Origin: Piezodorus guildinii
Lineage: Eukaryota > Arthropoda > Insecta > Hemiptera > Pentatomidae
NCBI GenBank assembly: GCA_023052935.1
Contig: CM041292.1
Span: 94,905,169 to 94,969,168, forward strand
Direction of reading: 5' to 3'
DNA: 64,000 nucleotides
Shown here: positions 22,491-33,074 of the stretch, piece after piece
Numbering within the stretch: position 1 is the stretch's first letter
Layout: each line of letters starts with the position of its first letter
The notes under the pieces: model-generated
Seen by the model: only the letters and a program-made list of their open reading frames with translations
Database searches by the model: none
What the model was told of the DNA's origin: nothing
Program-made: the position numbers and the translations under genes

Positions 22491-23599
22491 TTTTAAAAAT
22501 AGCCATCTGATATCAACGTTAGGATCATTAAATGCCCTGCTTTATTTTGTGGCGAATATCAAAAACATTGGTCCAGTAGTTTCGAAGATTTTTTTTGGAA
22601 CAAACGGATTTTTTTTTTATTCGTTATTCGGGTTCTTCGGTTTCGGGTTATTATTATTATTATTGAAAATAATAAACCAAAATGCATGAATTAATGAAGG
22701 TCTTCAACAAAATATTCAAGAGAGATAGCGTGGATAGCACCTAGTGAAAGCTGAGTGCGATTCGGTATAAATCAAACTTTATGAGAAGTACGAGAGGAAG
22801 AGGTCACTGGAGGCTATGAATCTAAATCAAAACTAGGATCGTGCTATTAGTCTACAAATGAAAGGGAGAAGATGGCATATCACACTCTACTATCCTAGCA
22901 CGTAACTATATAGCAAATATCGTGTAAATTGTTAACAATCATTTCATAAGTTGCACTTAAATAAATTTGTAAACGGTTTCGTATCTCTGCATTTCTATTT
23001 TAAACCTTTTTAATTAAATTATAAGTGAGCCCTATAATGTCATAGTATGTATGGATTCATGAGAAGAGGTAGTACATTTTTGATACTTGCACAGTACAGG
23101 TATTTGAGACGCGACTGCCGAGCGTCTTGCCCGAAAACATGAGCAAAATAGATAACGATTTCAGCTCCCGTGATAAAAATACAATAGATTGGTAACTGAG
23201 TCCGTCGAAAATGCTCGTATACCGAATGCAGTACATGAAATGTACAAATTTTCTACAAGGTACGACTTCTCCTATAGAAGTATTTGAATAAATCCAAAAC
23301 TTATGAAGTACAGACTTTTATTTATTTATTTATAATATTGCTAGTGAATGATAAAATAAAACCTATAGACTCAATCATTTTACACTTGAAAGGAATCAGA
23401 AGAAAAAAAAAATCAAATTTGCTCTTCTTTCATAAACAAATTTATGAGAGAGACAACACCCAGATATGTATCCTACTGGCTTTAAAAGAAACTACTTTTC
23501 AGCCTACTCCAAGTTATATAAGTATACCACTTAGTTATTAAAATAGGAAATATAGACCGAAGCATTGTTTCTAAAGTTCTTTCTTTACATTTTTTACAT
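22491..23599. other. Spacer without recognised gene
   Basis: The start (about 22485-22600) has a ggccgccattttaaaaatag-type segment like 3' UTRs of some retroelements. An 85-codon ORF (23284-23541) is not recognisable. No other features. Confidence 0.4.
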
Positions 23600-24483
23600 C
23601 TTTGCATTTCGCACTAAAATGACTCTAGTCCCCTCCTCAAAAACCCTACCTCCCATTCGGATCCTGTTTCTAATTGATAATTTAATAGTCTTCCATCAAT
23701 CCATTAAAACCTCGGAACTACTTTTGACCAAACGCTTTCCTTGAAAAACCATATAAATCTCCCGTCGCTTCTTTATCACTTTAAAGCAATTGGACGGCAT
23801 CCATCACCTATTACCACATGAAACACGTAGGCTACTGGTCTCTTACCTAATATTTCTTTACATTGACTATTGCTACACGATTTTGGGGGTGTCTCTGAAG
23901 ATCTTAAAAAAATAAATAAAAGATTATTTGTTTTATTCGAATAATTTTTGGCATCTCCAGAGACACTTCTGTCACTCGATTCTACGAAGAGTTAAAGTGG
24001 CTTTATCATCCTTCCTACCGTCGCAAGAACTTCCAGGCTTCTTTTTTCTACCAAGTTATCGGACCCCGCCGTCCATCCATCTAATCTCTTATTATTCAAA
24101 TCTTCAATTCCTTTCCGCAAAACTCGTAAGCGGTCTTCTGATTTGTATATTGCTCTGCAACGAACCGCAGCTTTCAAAAGATCTTTCATAATCCTATCCT
24201 CTTCCATATGGAACCCTATTCCTCCTGATATACTTAATTCTAATACCCTTCCGACATACAAATCTCGTCTATCCGATTGCTTCCTGTCCATTCAATTTGC
24301 AAAGAATCCTGACTGATCCAGTTTTCATGAAACTATGAAAATAAAAAATGTTATAAAATTGTTTCGTATTTTACTTTTTAAATTGAATAAGAATTTAATT
24401 GTATTTTTTAATCGAGGTTATGGATGTAAACATGATAATTAAGTATTTATCATATTCTGTTATCATCATTTATACTGTTTTAT
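23600..24483 (+). pseudogene. CR1/L2-group-like non-LTR element, C-terminus, copy 1 (interrupted by mariner)
   Basis: Broken plus-strand frames give the end of a reverse-transcriptase ORF: a TRFWGCL-type palm/thumb remnant near 23870, then SSIWNPIPPDI and TLPTYKSRLSDCF (24205-24280). The pattern (W N .. P . ... ... T . F K . .. L) typically closes CR1/L2 and some Jockey ORF2 proteins. Frames change at least three times. The 3' UTR begins near 24310, is interrupted at 24484 by the mariner, and appears to resume near 25141. Clade assignment is tentative. Confidence 0.6.
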
Positions 24484-25140
24484 TATTGGGTTGTTTCACA
24501 TGAAATTTCAGTTTTTATAGTTTCTGAAATACATAAAGGATTTTGCAGGTCACTGTTGTTTTCTTCCGAATGTCTACATATTTAAAGTAAACAGTTACTA
24601 ATCGTCTACCTTTGTATTATAAACATTAGCTTCCCAATCAATTACCTACTTTTTAGTATACCTCCAAATATGAACATGGAAACAGGCGATTTTCGAGTAA
24701 TATTTTTGTACGAGTTTAAACTCGGCCATTCAGCAGCTGAGTCCGCTAGAAATATTTGCAAGGCGTTTGGGGAAGGGAGTGTCAATGAACGGACCATTCG
24801 CCGTTGGTTTGCTAAGTTTTCAGCTGGGGATACCGACTTGGTAAACTTGCCCCGAGGAAGACCTCCGTCAGTAATAGACAACGATGTCCTCAGACAATCA
24901 TTACAAGGAAAAACCTACCAAACAGTTAAAGGACTCTCAGCACAACTAAATGCAAGTGCATCTACTGTTTCCAGACATTTAAAGTATATTGGGAAAGTAA
25001 AAAAGCTCAATACATGGGTACCTCATGATCTCACAGCGGCAGCGAGACCCCATGCTTCAAAACATACCGTGCAAAAATTGAAAGAACTGGGCTAAGAAGT
25101 TCTTCGGCACCCACCATATTCTCCCGACTTGTCTTCATTA
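24484..25140 (+). mobile_element. Internally deleted mariner (Tc1/mariner) transposon
   Basis: The left end reads TA followed by ttgggttgtttcacatgaaa, like mariner terminal repeats. The transposase N-terminus follows, and then the copy jumps to the region just before the end of the protein. No matching right terminal repeat was found, so the right end is truncated or decayed. It lies within the 3' UTR of a CR1-like element (tail resumes at 25141), which makes it the younger of the two. Confidence 0.75.
24670..25095 (+). pseudogene. Mariner transposase, core deleted (141 codons)
   Basis: Mariner transposase binds terminal repeats through two helix-turn-helix domains and cuts DNA with a DD34D core. 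Here the N-terminal DNA-binding part is well kept: LYEFKLGHSAAESARNI, ERTIRRWFAKF, LPRGRPPS (the AT-hook-like GRP linker) and IGKVKKLNTWVPHDL. Directly after that the frame reads ARPHASKHTVQKLKELG, which belongs near the third catalytic Asp. The intervening roughly 120-150 residues, holding the first two Asp, are gone, and the Asp before N-A-R-P-H is replaced. A TAG-type interruption is not involved: a TAA follows LKELG, and EVLRHPPYSPDL continues past it in the same frame. The copy cannot be catalytic; a DNA-binding-only product is conceivable but not evidenced. Confidence 0.88.
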
Positions 25141-25281
25141 TATTATCATTATTTTTTTACTTATTATTCACTGTATATTTCTTTTTTAATTCTTACTCTA
25201 AAGCAATAAATCTCACATTATAGTATTTGGTATTATTCTAAAGAGACTTGTCCCGGAAAACATAAAGAAATTATTATTATA
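25141..25281 (+). repeat. 3' tail of CR1-like copy 1 (right of mariner)
   Basis: The segment ending tattctaaagagacttgtcc.ggaa..ataaagaa matches the tail of copy 2 at 19205-19250. With 23600-24483 it makes up one element split by the mariner. Confidence 0.6.
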
Positions 25282-26676
25282 AAATCAGAGCTATCAAAAG
25301 CCAAATCATACAGAATAGGTTGCATTAGATCGCTCTCTGCAGCTTTTATATCTTCTAGCTCTAGAACTTTATATTCAATTATATGATAAATAAGACAACT
25401 AAGGTTTCGAATTTTTGTTACTAAGTAAAATGTGAACAAAAAGTTTGTAGTAAATGTTGTGGGTTGCATAAGTTTCTCTTAAATCTATTTTGAAGTAAAT
25501 GTTTTTGAAAAAATTACAATTTAACAAAACTTTATAATGACTAATCCCAATTCGAAACATCGAATTTAATCCAGTTCCCTAAAAAGAAAATCATTTCAAG
25601 AGAACTTCTGGAATGAGAAGCAATAGATGCCGCCTAGTAGCCAGCCAGTTAGCACTAACGAAATCGAAGGCGGTAGTGGACAGTTAGTGGTCATTACAGG
25701 CAATTTGGTTAAATTCGTGGCCGACTCGTTAGGGAGGGTGACTCGCTGGAGAACAGGAGGGAATCCAGGATTCCAGCAGATAGCAATCACCAAGAAGAAA
25801 GGAGGGGAAGAAAGAAGAGTCCTCGATACAAAGAACTCTTCCTAGAAAAGGGAAGTCTTTCTCAGTACTCAGGGGTGGAAGGAATCCATCTACTAATGTT
25901 TAACTATAGAAAAAAATGTATCCATTATCACTTGCAGTTAAAGAAAAGTATAAATATAATTCATAAAGTTTCAAATAGATTGAGCAATCATGGTCAAACT
26001 GTCGATGAAAATTAGCTACTTTAAAAGAGAAAAAATAATAATAATTTACCAGGAAATATACATTAAGCAGTGCAAGAAGAATTCAATTTCAACAATTTTA
26101 CTTTTATATTTAAGAGTTAAAGAAATAATTGGTTGAAATTACTGTCTTTAAAGGTGTGGGCAACTGACATTACACCCACTTTAATAAATATGCGATTTAG
26201 ACATAGCTCACAATGATAACGGCACATAATGTATGGTCTATCTATAAACAATAAACAAGTATAGGAAATTTCCACAAGGATAAACAACCCTATTCTTCCT
26301 TATATAGGCATTGATAGGAAGATGAGAACAAAAATAATTTTTTCAGTATTACAAACATTATTTATGTTTATACATTTTGATTTCAAAGTCATAGTGGAAA
26401 AGATTCTTAAGGTAGCATATCGGTAACTACTGATTTAATTTGGAGTTATGTGGTTCAAATCCAGCCCGACTTTTATTTAATAAACCATATAATAGATAAT
26501 ATTTATTTATTCATATACAATATTCACAAAGTATATATAGATACAAATATGTTTTGTTACATAATTTCAGTTATCATTTCATCATGATAGTAAATTTCAA
26601 TCATCGTTTGATTTACCTAATGACAATACAATGTTTTGCATAAGACAAAAGGAAAAGTAACATGAAAAAAAACCCT
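25282..26676. other. Spacer with a GC-richer island at about 25620-25850
   Basis: The island is open in both directions (25627-25845 plus; 25793-25596 minus) but shows no recognisable protein, and it has no copy elsewhere in the window. The remainder is AT-rich. Confidence 0.35.
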
Positions 26677-26686
26677 ACACAATATA

Positions 26687-26982
26687 TTATTATTAGGCAT
26701 CACTTGTAGCTGGGTGGTTAGCGTAACAGCCTCCTATGCAAATGGTCACGGGTTCAAACCCGCAGGTGGTCCTAGGATTTTTTAATGGGAGTAAAAAATT
26801 TTTAGTTACGCCGTCCTTCGGATGGGACGTTAAAAGATTGTCCCGAGCCTGTGCGATGTCAGGTACTCGTTAAAGATCCCTATCCTAATAAAACCTGGAT
26901 AGACAAAATTTAGAACTCCCACTGTAGCATCGTCCGATTAGCCATAGTAGCATAAAGTGACGTTAAATAAATAAACAATAAA
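26687..26982 (+). mobile_element. SINE family A, complete copy with target-site duplication
   Basis: A tRNA-derived head: agctgggtggttagcgtaac resembles an A box and gggttcaaacccgcagg a B box (Pol III internal promoter). A body of about 200 bp follows, ending in cataaagtgacgttaaataa and an AATA-rich tail. It is flanked by 10-bp repeats ACACAATATA at 26677-26686 and 26983-26992. Relatives: 28951-29220, 43650-43845 (minus), 50085-50390 and 51508-51712. The LINE that mobilises it is not identified; the AATA-type tail resembles that of the I-group element. Confidence 0.88.
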
Positions 26983-27439
26983 ACACAATATAAATTTTAA
27001 AGTACATACTTTGTTCTCTTTAATAAACAATTTTCTTACTTTGATAATAAAAGTTTGGTACCCTGTATCTCTAGAAGGATAACACGTCTTTCCTAGTTAA
27101 AGTAACTAAGGAGTTTAAAACATTTTGACACCAAATTTTCTACCTTCACAGATATTAAATAAAATGTGCTTCTTTGTGTTTTATACAATGTGTTTCATAC
27201 AAAAACTTCTTGTTTTTGTATGCGTCTCCTGGGAAGCGTTGGTCCCCTAATATTTTGCAGTCTAATGGTTTAATATCTAGTTTTACTTAAAAGAATTTAA
27301 TTAAAATCGGATTATTTACATTGGATTTTGAAAGATGCATGTGTTTTATTAAATAATGTATTATACGTGTTATTATCTACGACAATCATTTTGTTTCATC
27401 GGCTTATCATCACTCTCCGTTAACTTTTACAATAGTATG

Positions 27440-28065
27440 TATAAAATATTATTTTTTCTAAAATATTTAGCATTCCAACGGTGTATTATACATGTATATT
27501 ACTCTTGATGTATATGATGTAATTGATATTTTTTGTAGTTGGGTATCGAATTCGTTTAAATTCTATATTTACCTATTTTTTAGCAATGATATTCAGATAA
27601 TATGGTCCATTTCATAAAAACTACAAAATTAAAGGTACTTTAGAGGAAGAAATTTTAAAATATTGGCATTTAAGACCTGTCAGACTATTTCAATCAGAAT
27701 GAAACCTGCATGATATTAAATACCGTCCAAGTTTACATCAACGAAGTGAGTTTAATCAATCGTTAGAGCCGTTTTTGAGAAAATCGTAAATGCATGGTAT
27801 AAAGTGGCTCTTCTGGTTTGCTGATTTTGATGTAAAAGTTGCTGTAACATCGCGGGCGTATAGTTGTCTTAAATATGAAATTTCAGTTTCATAACACTTT
27901 TCGCTTTCGCGCTGGACTTACCACACACACACAGACTTTTTTGCGGAACTTAGTCATTTGGACTCAGGGGACCCTAAAACATGTATTTCCGTTGAAAACT
28001 GGAATTCGAAAATTTTCACGATCACAATACTTTCCCTCCCTATATATTCCATATATAGGTGAGTG
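27440..28065 (+). repeat. Dispersed repeat family D, copy 2
   Basis: The longest complete-looking copy. It has tttagcattccaacggtgta at the start, gagccgtttttgagaaaatc in the middle, and actcaggggaccctaaaaca and an atatattccatatataggt end. It lacks coding capacity. Compared with copy 1 it has an extra accctaaaacat segment, also present in the minus-strand copies, so copy 1 has lost it. Confidence 0.78.
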
Positions 28066-28935
28066 AAATAAAAAAATTGAGCCTTATGTGTCTAACTTGA
28101 ATGGCGTCTCCGCAACCATCAAAAGGAGAGAGGTTGATACATTATTTATTAAATCCATTATTACCTACGGTAGTGCGAAGACCACGCTATAGGCCTGACT
28201 TCCCAATCGGCAATAAACAATATCGATAAGACAAAAACACCATATGCCGCAGACAGAGGTATGATTTAGAACCGGAGGACATACGGACGGACTGGAGGGG
28301 GGAGGGTCAGAAGAAAAGCGACGGACTAGCTAAGAAGGCTATGGGGCAGGATTCCTGAGGACCGTAGCTTTATGGTCCGAGTTGGTTAATCACTGGGAGT
28401 GCTCTGTGCTCCGACTAGCAACGGCTCTCGTTAAGTCTCTTTGTCTCCTAGCCTTTGTTCCCAGCTCCGGATCCGACATTTCTTTTTTATTTCTTATCCT
28501 CTTCGTCTATTCCCTCAGGTGACGATTTAGTGAATCCATCGCTTGCGCGATTTATCTCTGCAACAGATGGTCGACTCTGGGGTACGTAACAGATGGCTAC
28601 GATATGTATGTGAAAATATCTTAAATAATTTCGAAATCACTCTTGAGAAGAAAATAAGAGGACGAACTCAAAGTTAGAACTAAAATTTTGGAAAAAGTTA
28701 AAATATTTTAAAAACTTATAGTATACTAAGGTTATGGTGTGATGAAGAAAAATTGATTTGGCCTACAGTATCTCACCTATGACTCTTTAAATAACTCTCA
28801 ATCCGATTTTTTTTTTCAATTCATTATATTTTCATGGAATAGTTTTACATCAGGTGAGAAATATGAGGAAGTTAGTATCCACTCACTTCACTGGTCACTC
28901 AAAATAGAACAATGGTGAAGAGGAACAACAGGAGT
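28066..28935. other. Spacer with a GC-richer island at about 28180-28600
   Basis: Unique, no repeat match and no convincing ORF. The flanks are AT-rich. Confidence 0.35.
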
Positions 28936-28950
28936 ATGTAAAGACGGTTT

Positions 28951-29220
28951 AGAGGTTCATATGTAGCAGGGTGGTTAACATAACAGCCTCCTATGACAAA
29001 CGTCAAAGGTTTGAACCACAGGTGGTCCTAGGAATTTTTAATGGGAGTAAAAAAGTCTTAGTTATGCCGTCCTTACATAAAAACGTCGTCCCGAGCCTGT
29101 GCGATATCAGGTATTCGTTAAAGATCCCTATCCTAATATAACCTGGATAGGAAAAATTTGGGACTCCCACTGAAGCATCGTCCGATTAACCACAGTAGCA
29201 TAAAGTGACATTCAATAAAC
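28951..29220 (+). mobile_element. SINE family A, copy 2
   Basis: Same order of blocks as 26687-26982 (gtagcagggtggttaacata head, aggtggtcctagga, cccgagcctgtgcgat, aagatccctatcctaat, actcccactg.agcatcgtccg). Flanked by imperfect duplications atgtaaaga[c/t]ggttt at 28936-28950 and 29221-29235. The B-box core has diverged (ggtttgaaccaca). Confidence 0.87.
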
Positions 29221-29235
29221 ATGTAAAGATGGTTT

Positions 29236-30639
29236 GAGGGCCCCTGTTTATACAAGGGCTAACGATCACTAGACTCATAACAAAAATGATGTAAATTATT
29301 ACACAATGGTTCATTATTTCCATAAACTATACAATGGGTTATAATTGATAATGTACCTGTTTATAAACAATATGAAAAGCAATAAATAATATGAAATATA
29401 TAATGTGAATAACAAAAAATTCATTCAAAGGAAAATGGCCAATCACAACTGCGAATTTCAAAACGCTTTATCTCTGCTTTTTCTAAACGGAGTTCAATGA
29501 TTTTTTTTTTCGTTTTGTAGGAAATTTAATTATCTATTGAATACTACAAACTAACTATTCGAAGATACATTAAGGTGTCCAATTATTCAAAAAAAAATTC
29601 ACTGTCTTAAAAAAGAAATTGATTCGTACGAGGGACAAATGGACAAATGGGTTCTATGGATTTCAAAACGTAGGACCACATATTATGAAAGGTTGGAGGT
29701 TATTATTTTTTTTTTTTTTTGGGTCCCCATTTTTTTTCCAAAGGTTCATTATTGAAAAAAATAAACCAAAATACTAATAATAATAAATAATAGAGAAAGA
29801 AATTATGAATTTGACTAACTGCTCAACTTCTCTGACTTTCTATTATGAACACACATTTTACTGTATCTATCTGGAAGGTAATGTTAGGAGGTAATGATTA
29901 TGTAAAGACAATGATAGTGATTGGAGTATCCTTGAGTGATCGGACAATTGCCAAGATGTATGGAAATATTTACTAAGCAACTCAAAAGTTACCAAACAAA
30001 TTACTTAAAAGTAGGAGAGGAGAAGAAAATCTCCTCAAATTTTTTATCACAACTTCATAATATAAAAGTAGATAGATGTTATTGATCGTATTTTAGAAAA
30101 ATTCAATAAGGAATCAAAATTAATTTCAATATAGTTACCACGAATAATGATTGATACACATAAGATCATTTCAGAGACCATAAGTCCATAGACTATAAGT
30201 CCATAGACCATAAGTCATTTAACTCATAAGAACAATCATTGATGACAGTAAAACGAAGTGAGTTGAGATGGATCTTCTTTCAGGTTGAGATGGATTGCAC
30301 GTAGCATCAACACCGGTTTCAGGACTTTCTCCGGTACCTTTTGCAGCAGAGCTTTAAATCCAAACCAATTGGGAACAATAGAAGAAATAATGTGATGGTT
30401 GCTCAAAATGTAAGAGAAGAAACTGATCAATAGCTTACACCCGTGCACAATGTTTTCATCACAATCGGTCTCAAGATAGACCTTTTTTATCAGTCTGGTT
30501 ACTCTAAATAAGTATTCCAAAATATTCTAGATGACAATTAGGCAACAAGAAATGGCCAACAATATTTTTTTTTTTAAATATAGTTCAACTTGAGGATTAA
30601 ATTCGAATCAGAGAAAAAAAATGAATACATTTTTAGATT
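29236..30639. other. AT-rich spacer with minor repeats
   Basis: Contains a T-run-plus-tail segment near 29700-29775 (aaaggttcattattg, ataaaccaaaat) also seen at 21715-21750. A 94-codon minus-strand ORF (30520-30236) is not recognisable. Confidence 0.4.
30177..30218. repeat. 15-bp tandem repeat, about 2.8 copies
   Basis: Unit accataagtccatag with one substitution in the second copy. Confidence 0.85.
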
Positions 30640-30830
30640 GGAAAGTTTTTTGTTTTTTTTTCAACAACAATGTTTATTGAGTTAAATTACAATCTGTCCC
30701 AATTTGGACATCAATAGTACTGCTGAAAGATATCATACATATTACATTCATACAATATTTACACAACATAAAATTACAATAAAATATATACACAATAATG
30801 AATCAATACAATAAAGTCAAGAAATGGAAA
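30640..30830 (-). mobile_element. Jockey-clade 3' UTR remnant
   Basis: Matches 60355-60500: tttattgag, aat.acaatc.gtcccaattt, gacatcaatag, gctgaaagat, attcatacaatatttacaca and taaaattacaataaaatata in order. No ORF2 is recognisable upstream, so the copy consists of 3' UTR only. Confidence 0.7.
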
Positions 30831-31331
30831 GTATTAAACAAAAAATTCAGATGTTATCGTGCTAAAATATCTTATTACTCAGAAAAACTAAACATTATTG
30901 ACATAACACTATAACAAGACCTACACCAATCCATAATCCATGAAGTACACGATTATGCTATTCAACATGATCTTAAAAATGATATATTTACACTAGTTCT
31001 TACAATGTTCTGGGATTATTTAGATGACCATTATTTAAGCCTCACCGACAACAAGAATGTACAGCGAAACACATGTAGCTTCCTGATAACTCCAAATAAC
31101 ATATATTTAAATCTATACTACGATAAAGGATCTTAATCAAAAACTTAGAGAAAAAATAAAATCGTCAAGATTTAACACAAAACAATGGTTTCTGAAATTA
31201 AAAAGTCATGAGATTCGCAGAATTTCGAAACAAGGTAAGAACAGAAGTGTCTATAATATAAGATAACTTTTATAAATAAAACATATTGTATTAAAAACAC
31301 ACATTCTAATACTTGAGAAGGAGAAACGTGT
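30831..31331. other. AT-rich spacer
   Basis: Nothing recognisable. Confidence 0.5.
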
Positions 31332-31344
31332 AGAACGTACTAAA

Positions 31345-31649
31345 CCTGTACCACTACAACCCATGAAGGGTCTTGGGCTCAGTACATATAGAGATTCGTA
31401 CTGTTTCTAGGCCAACGGCAGTGCAATGAGGTGATTATGCCTTAATCGCGCTCAGCCGCCAGGTTTTTCCCCAATTAATTTGGGTACCCACTTTATAGAG
31501 GCTGGGTCTGCCCCAGGAGGGTCTCCATACCCTAGGGTCGCCCCCGACTGAATTAACAGAATAAATAATATTCCGCCACAGCCGGGATTCGAACCCAGGA
31601 CCCGGAGCACAGTAGACTAGCGCTCTATCCACTAGACCACACCGCTCCC
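31345..31649 (-). mobile_element. SINE family B, complete copy with perfect target-site duplication
   Basis: The minus strand begins with a strongly tRNA-like head: tggtctagtggatagagcgc (A box) and gggttcgaatcccgg (B box), both near-consensus Pol III promoter elements. A body of about 230 bp follows, ending in ccatgaagggtcttgg-type sequence (plus-strand reading). Flanks are perfect 13-bp repeats AGAACGTACTAAA at 31332-31344 and 31650-31662. No long A-tail. Relatives: 2415-2616, 39766-39962 and 55821-56111. The consensus-like boxes and perfect duplication argue for a young insertion. Confidence 0.92.
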
Positions 31650-31662
31650 AGAACGTACTAAA

Positions 31663-31954
31663 ATAATTCTGTAATTACATTTCTGATGTTGGGAATATAT
31701 ACAGATGTAGAAAAAATTGAAATTAGTAGTGGAACTAAGAAAAAAAAAATAAACTAGCTAATGATGCTACAAACACAGATTAATTACATTTTTTAAAACT
31801 TGCAGATATTAGTGCTACCGATATAGTTAAATCAAAATGGAAACTGAACATGTGATTTCTTATAATTAATAGGGGGGAAATGCATTTATATAAAAATCAA
31901 CGTCATATATTACAAATACATGGGCGTTCAAAAAAAAAAAATATATATATATAT
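31663..31954. other. AT-rich spacer ending in a short TA microsatellite
   Basis: A-run and (ta)n at about 31929-31958, directly adjoining the RTE fragment. Confidence 0.6.
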
Positions 31955-32790
31955 ATAAGATTCCGGTTTTGGGGTATGCCGTTGATTTGGTACTACTAGG
32001 TGAAGACACGGAAACTATACAACTAAATACAAGTGTGTTAATAAAAACCGGTGAACAAATAGGTCTCGAATTAAATACGATAAGACGAAATATATGATTA
32101 GTTGCAGAAATGGTGGCGATCTTGATGATATTAATATTTCAGGTCATACTTTTGAACACGTAGAGAAATTCAAGTATTTAGGATCAATAATAACAAGAAA
32201 AAATGAAATCCATGAAGAAATAAAGTCCCGGTTAAAGGTGGGAAATGCGTGTTATTATTCAGTTGCTAAATTACTTAGCTCGCGCCTTCTGTCTAAAAAC
32301 TTGAAGGTTAGAATTTATAAAACTATTATTCTTCCAACGGTTCTTTACGGATGCGAAACGTGGCCGCTTACTTTGAAGGATGAACAACGGCTTAAGGTTT
32401 TCGAGAATAAGGTACTGCGTAAAATATTTGGTCCGAAGAGAGATGAGGCCACTGGGGAGTTTAGAAGGTTGTACAACGCGGAATTGCGGAGTTTGTACCC
32501 TGTGAATATAATTGAGTTGATAGCATCGCGGAGACTTAAATGGGCGCGTAAAGTTGTTGAGCTTAGTGAGGAACGGATTCCGAGAAAGTTGGTATTCGCT
32601 GAACCGACTGGTAGGCGTCCGAAAGGTAGGCTGAAGCGTCGATGGGAGGATTATATTAAGGCTGATCTCGGGGGCTTGGACTTGAACGGTGAACATTGGA
32701 CGAGTCTGTGCAGACGAAGTTTGGTGGTATCGGCATCGAACCTTCGGGTTCGGTAAGCCTATTATTATTATTATTTATTATAATATATAT
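31955..32790 (+). pseudogene. RTE-like non-LTR element, RT C-terminus (5'-truncated, frameshifted)
   Basis: Starts inside the RT palm: the YADD-equivalent reads YAVDLVLLGEDTE, with the first catalytic Asp changed to Val (about 31976-31984). One base appears to be missing near 32078; after it the frame runs open to TAA at 32754-32756. This frame (ATG 32094) holds FKYLGSIIT, VLYGCETWPLT, LRKIFGPKR, SRRLKWARKVVEL and GRLKRRWEDYIK, typical of the thumb and C-terminal region of RTE-type ORF2. Endonuclease and most of the RT are missing. Behind the stop are a UUCG hairpin and a short TTA-repeat tail, as expected for RTE. The gypsy LTR begins 34 bp later. Confidence 0.82.
32737..32752 (+). other. 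cUUCGg tetraloop hairpin at the RTE 3' end
   Basis: CGAACC-TTCG-GGTTCG: six base pairs closed by a UUCG tetraloop with a C-G closing pair. The same 16 bases occur, reversed, at 55580-55595 in a second copy of the family. Likely part of the signal recognised by the RT. Confidence 0.7.
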
Positions 32791-32823
32791 GTAATTATAT
32801 CAATAGTGTGAATTTGCAATCAT

Positions 32824-33050
32824 AGTGACAAAGTGTATCACATGTGTTTTTAAACATTGGGTAGGTTACATATGATCTCTGACGGTTAGCATCTAGATAG
32901 AGTAGAAAGGGACTTTTTATTCAATTCTACTATTTTAGGTAAGTTGTTTATATGTTCATTCTGTTTGTATGTATCTACTTTTGTATATTGTTATTAATAA
33001 TAAACTACTATTTTAGAATCGTCTAAAGTCTACTTTCTTTAAGAATTACA
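32824..33050 (+). repeat. 5' LTR (227 bp)
   Basis: Identical to the 3' LTR except that it lacks one G near position 14 (agtgtatca against agtgtgatca). It contains AATAAA at 32999-33004 and the segment gactttttattcaatt (32911-32926) complementary to the post-LTR primer site. Confidence 0.95.
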
Positions 33051-33065
33051 AATTGAATAAAAGTC
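32911..33065 (+). promoter_or_regulatory. Predicted self-primer (32911-32926) and primer-binding site (33051-33065)
   Basis: 33051-33065 (aattgaataaaagtc), abutting the LTR end, pairs with 32911-32926 (gactttttattcaatt) over 15 bp with a single bulged T. The 3' end of the LTR segment pairs with the first post-LTR base, so extension would copy the LTR end. This is the layout of Tf1-type self-priming. No complement of a tRNA 3' end (TGG...) is seen here. The pairing is directly visible; the mechanism is inference. Confidence 0.6.
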
Positions 33066-33074
33066 TACTCAACT

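Noticed and set aside
28110..28250. Possible RT fragment (frame with a TLFIKSIITYGSAKTTL-like stretch)
   Set aside because: Resembles the end of some RT domains over only about 15 residues; no neighbouring motif or shared 3' end supports it.
31580..31649. tRNA gene on the minus strand
   Set aside because: The A and B boxes are tRNA-like, but the sequence continues into a body shared with other SINE-B copies and is flanked by a target-site duplication, so it is a SINE head.
32271..32696. 141-codon minus-strand ORF
   Set aside because: Shadow of the RTE C-terminal frame on the plus strand.
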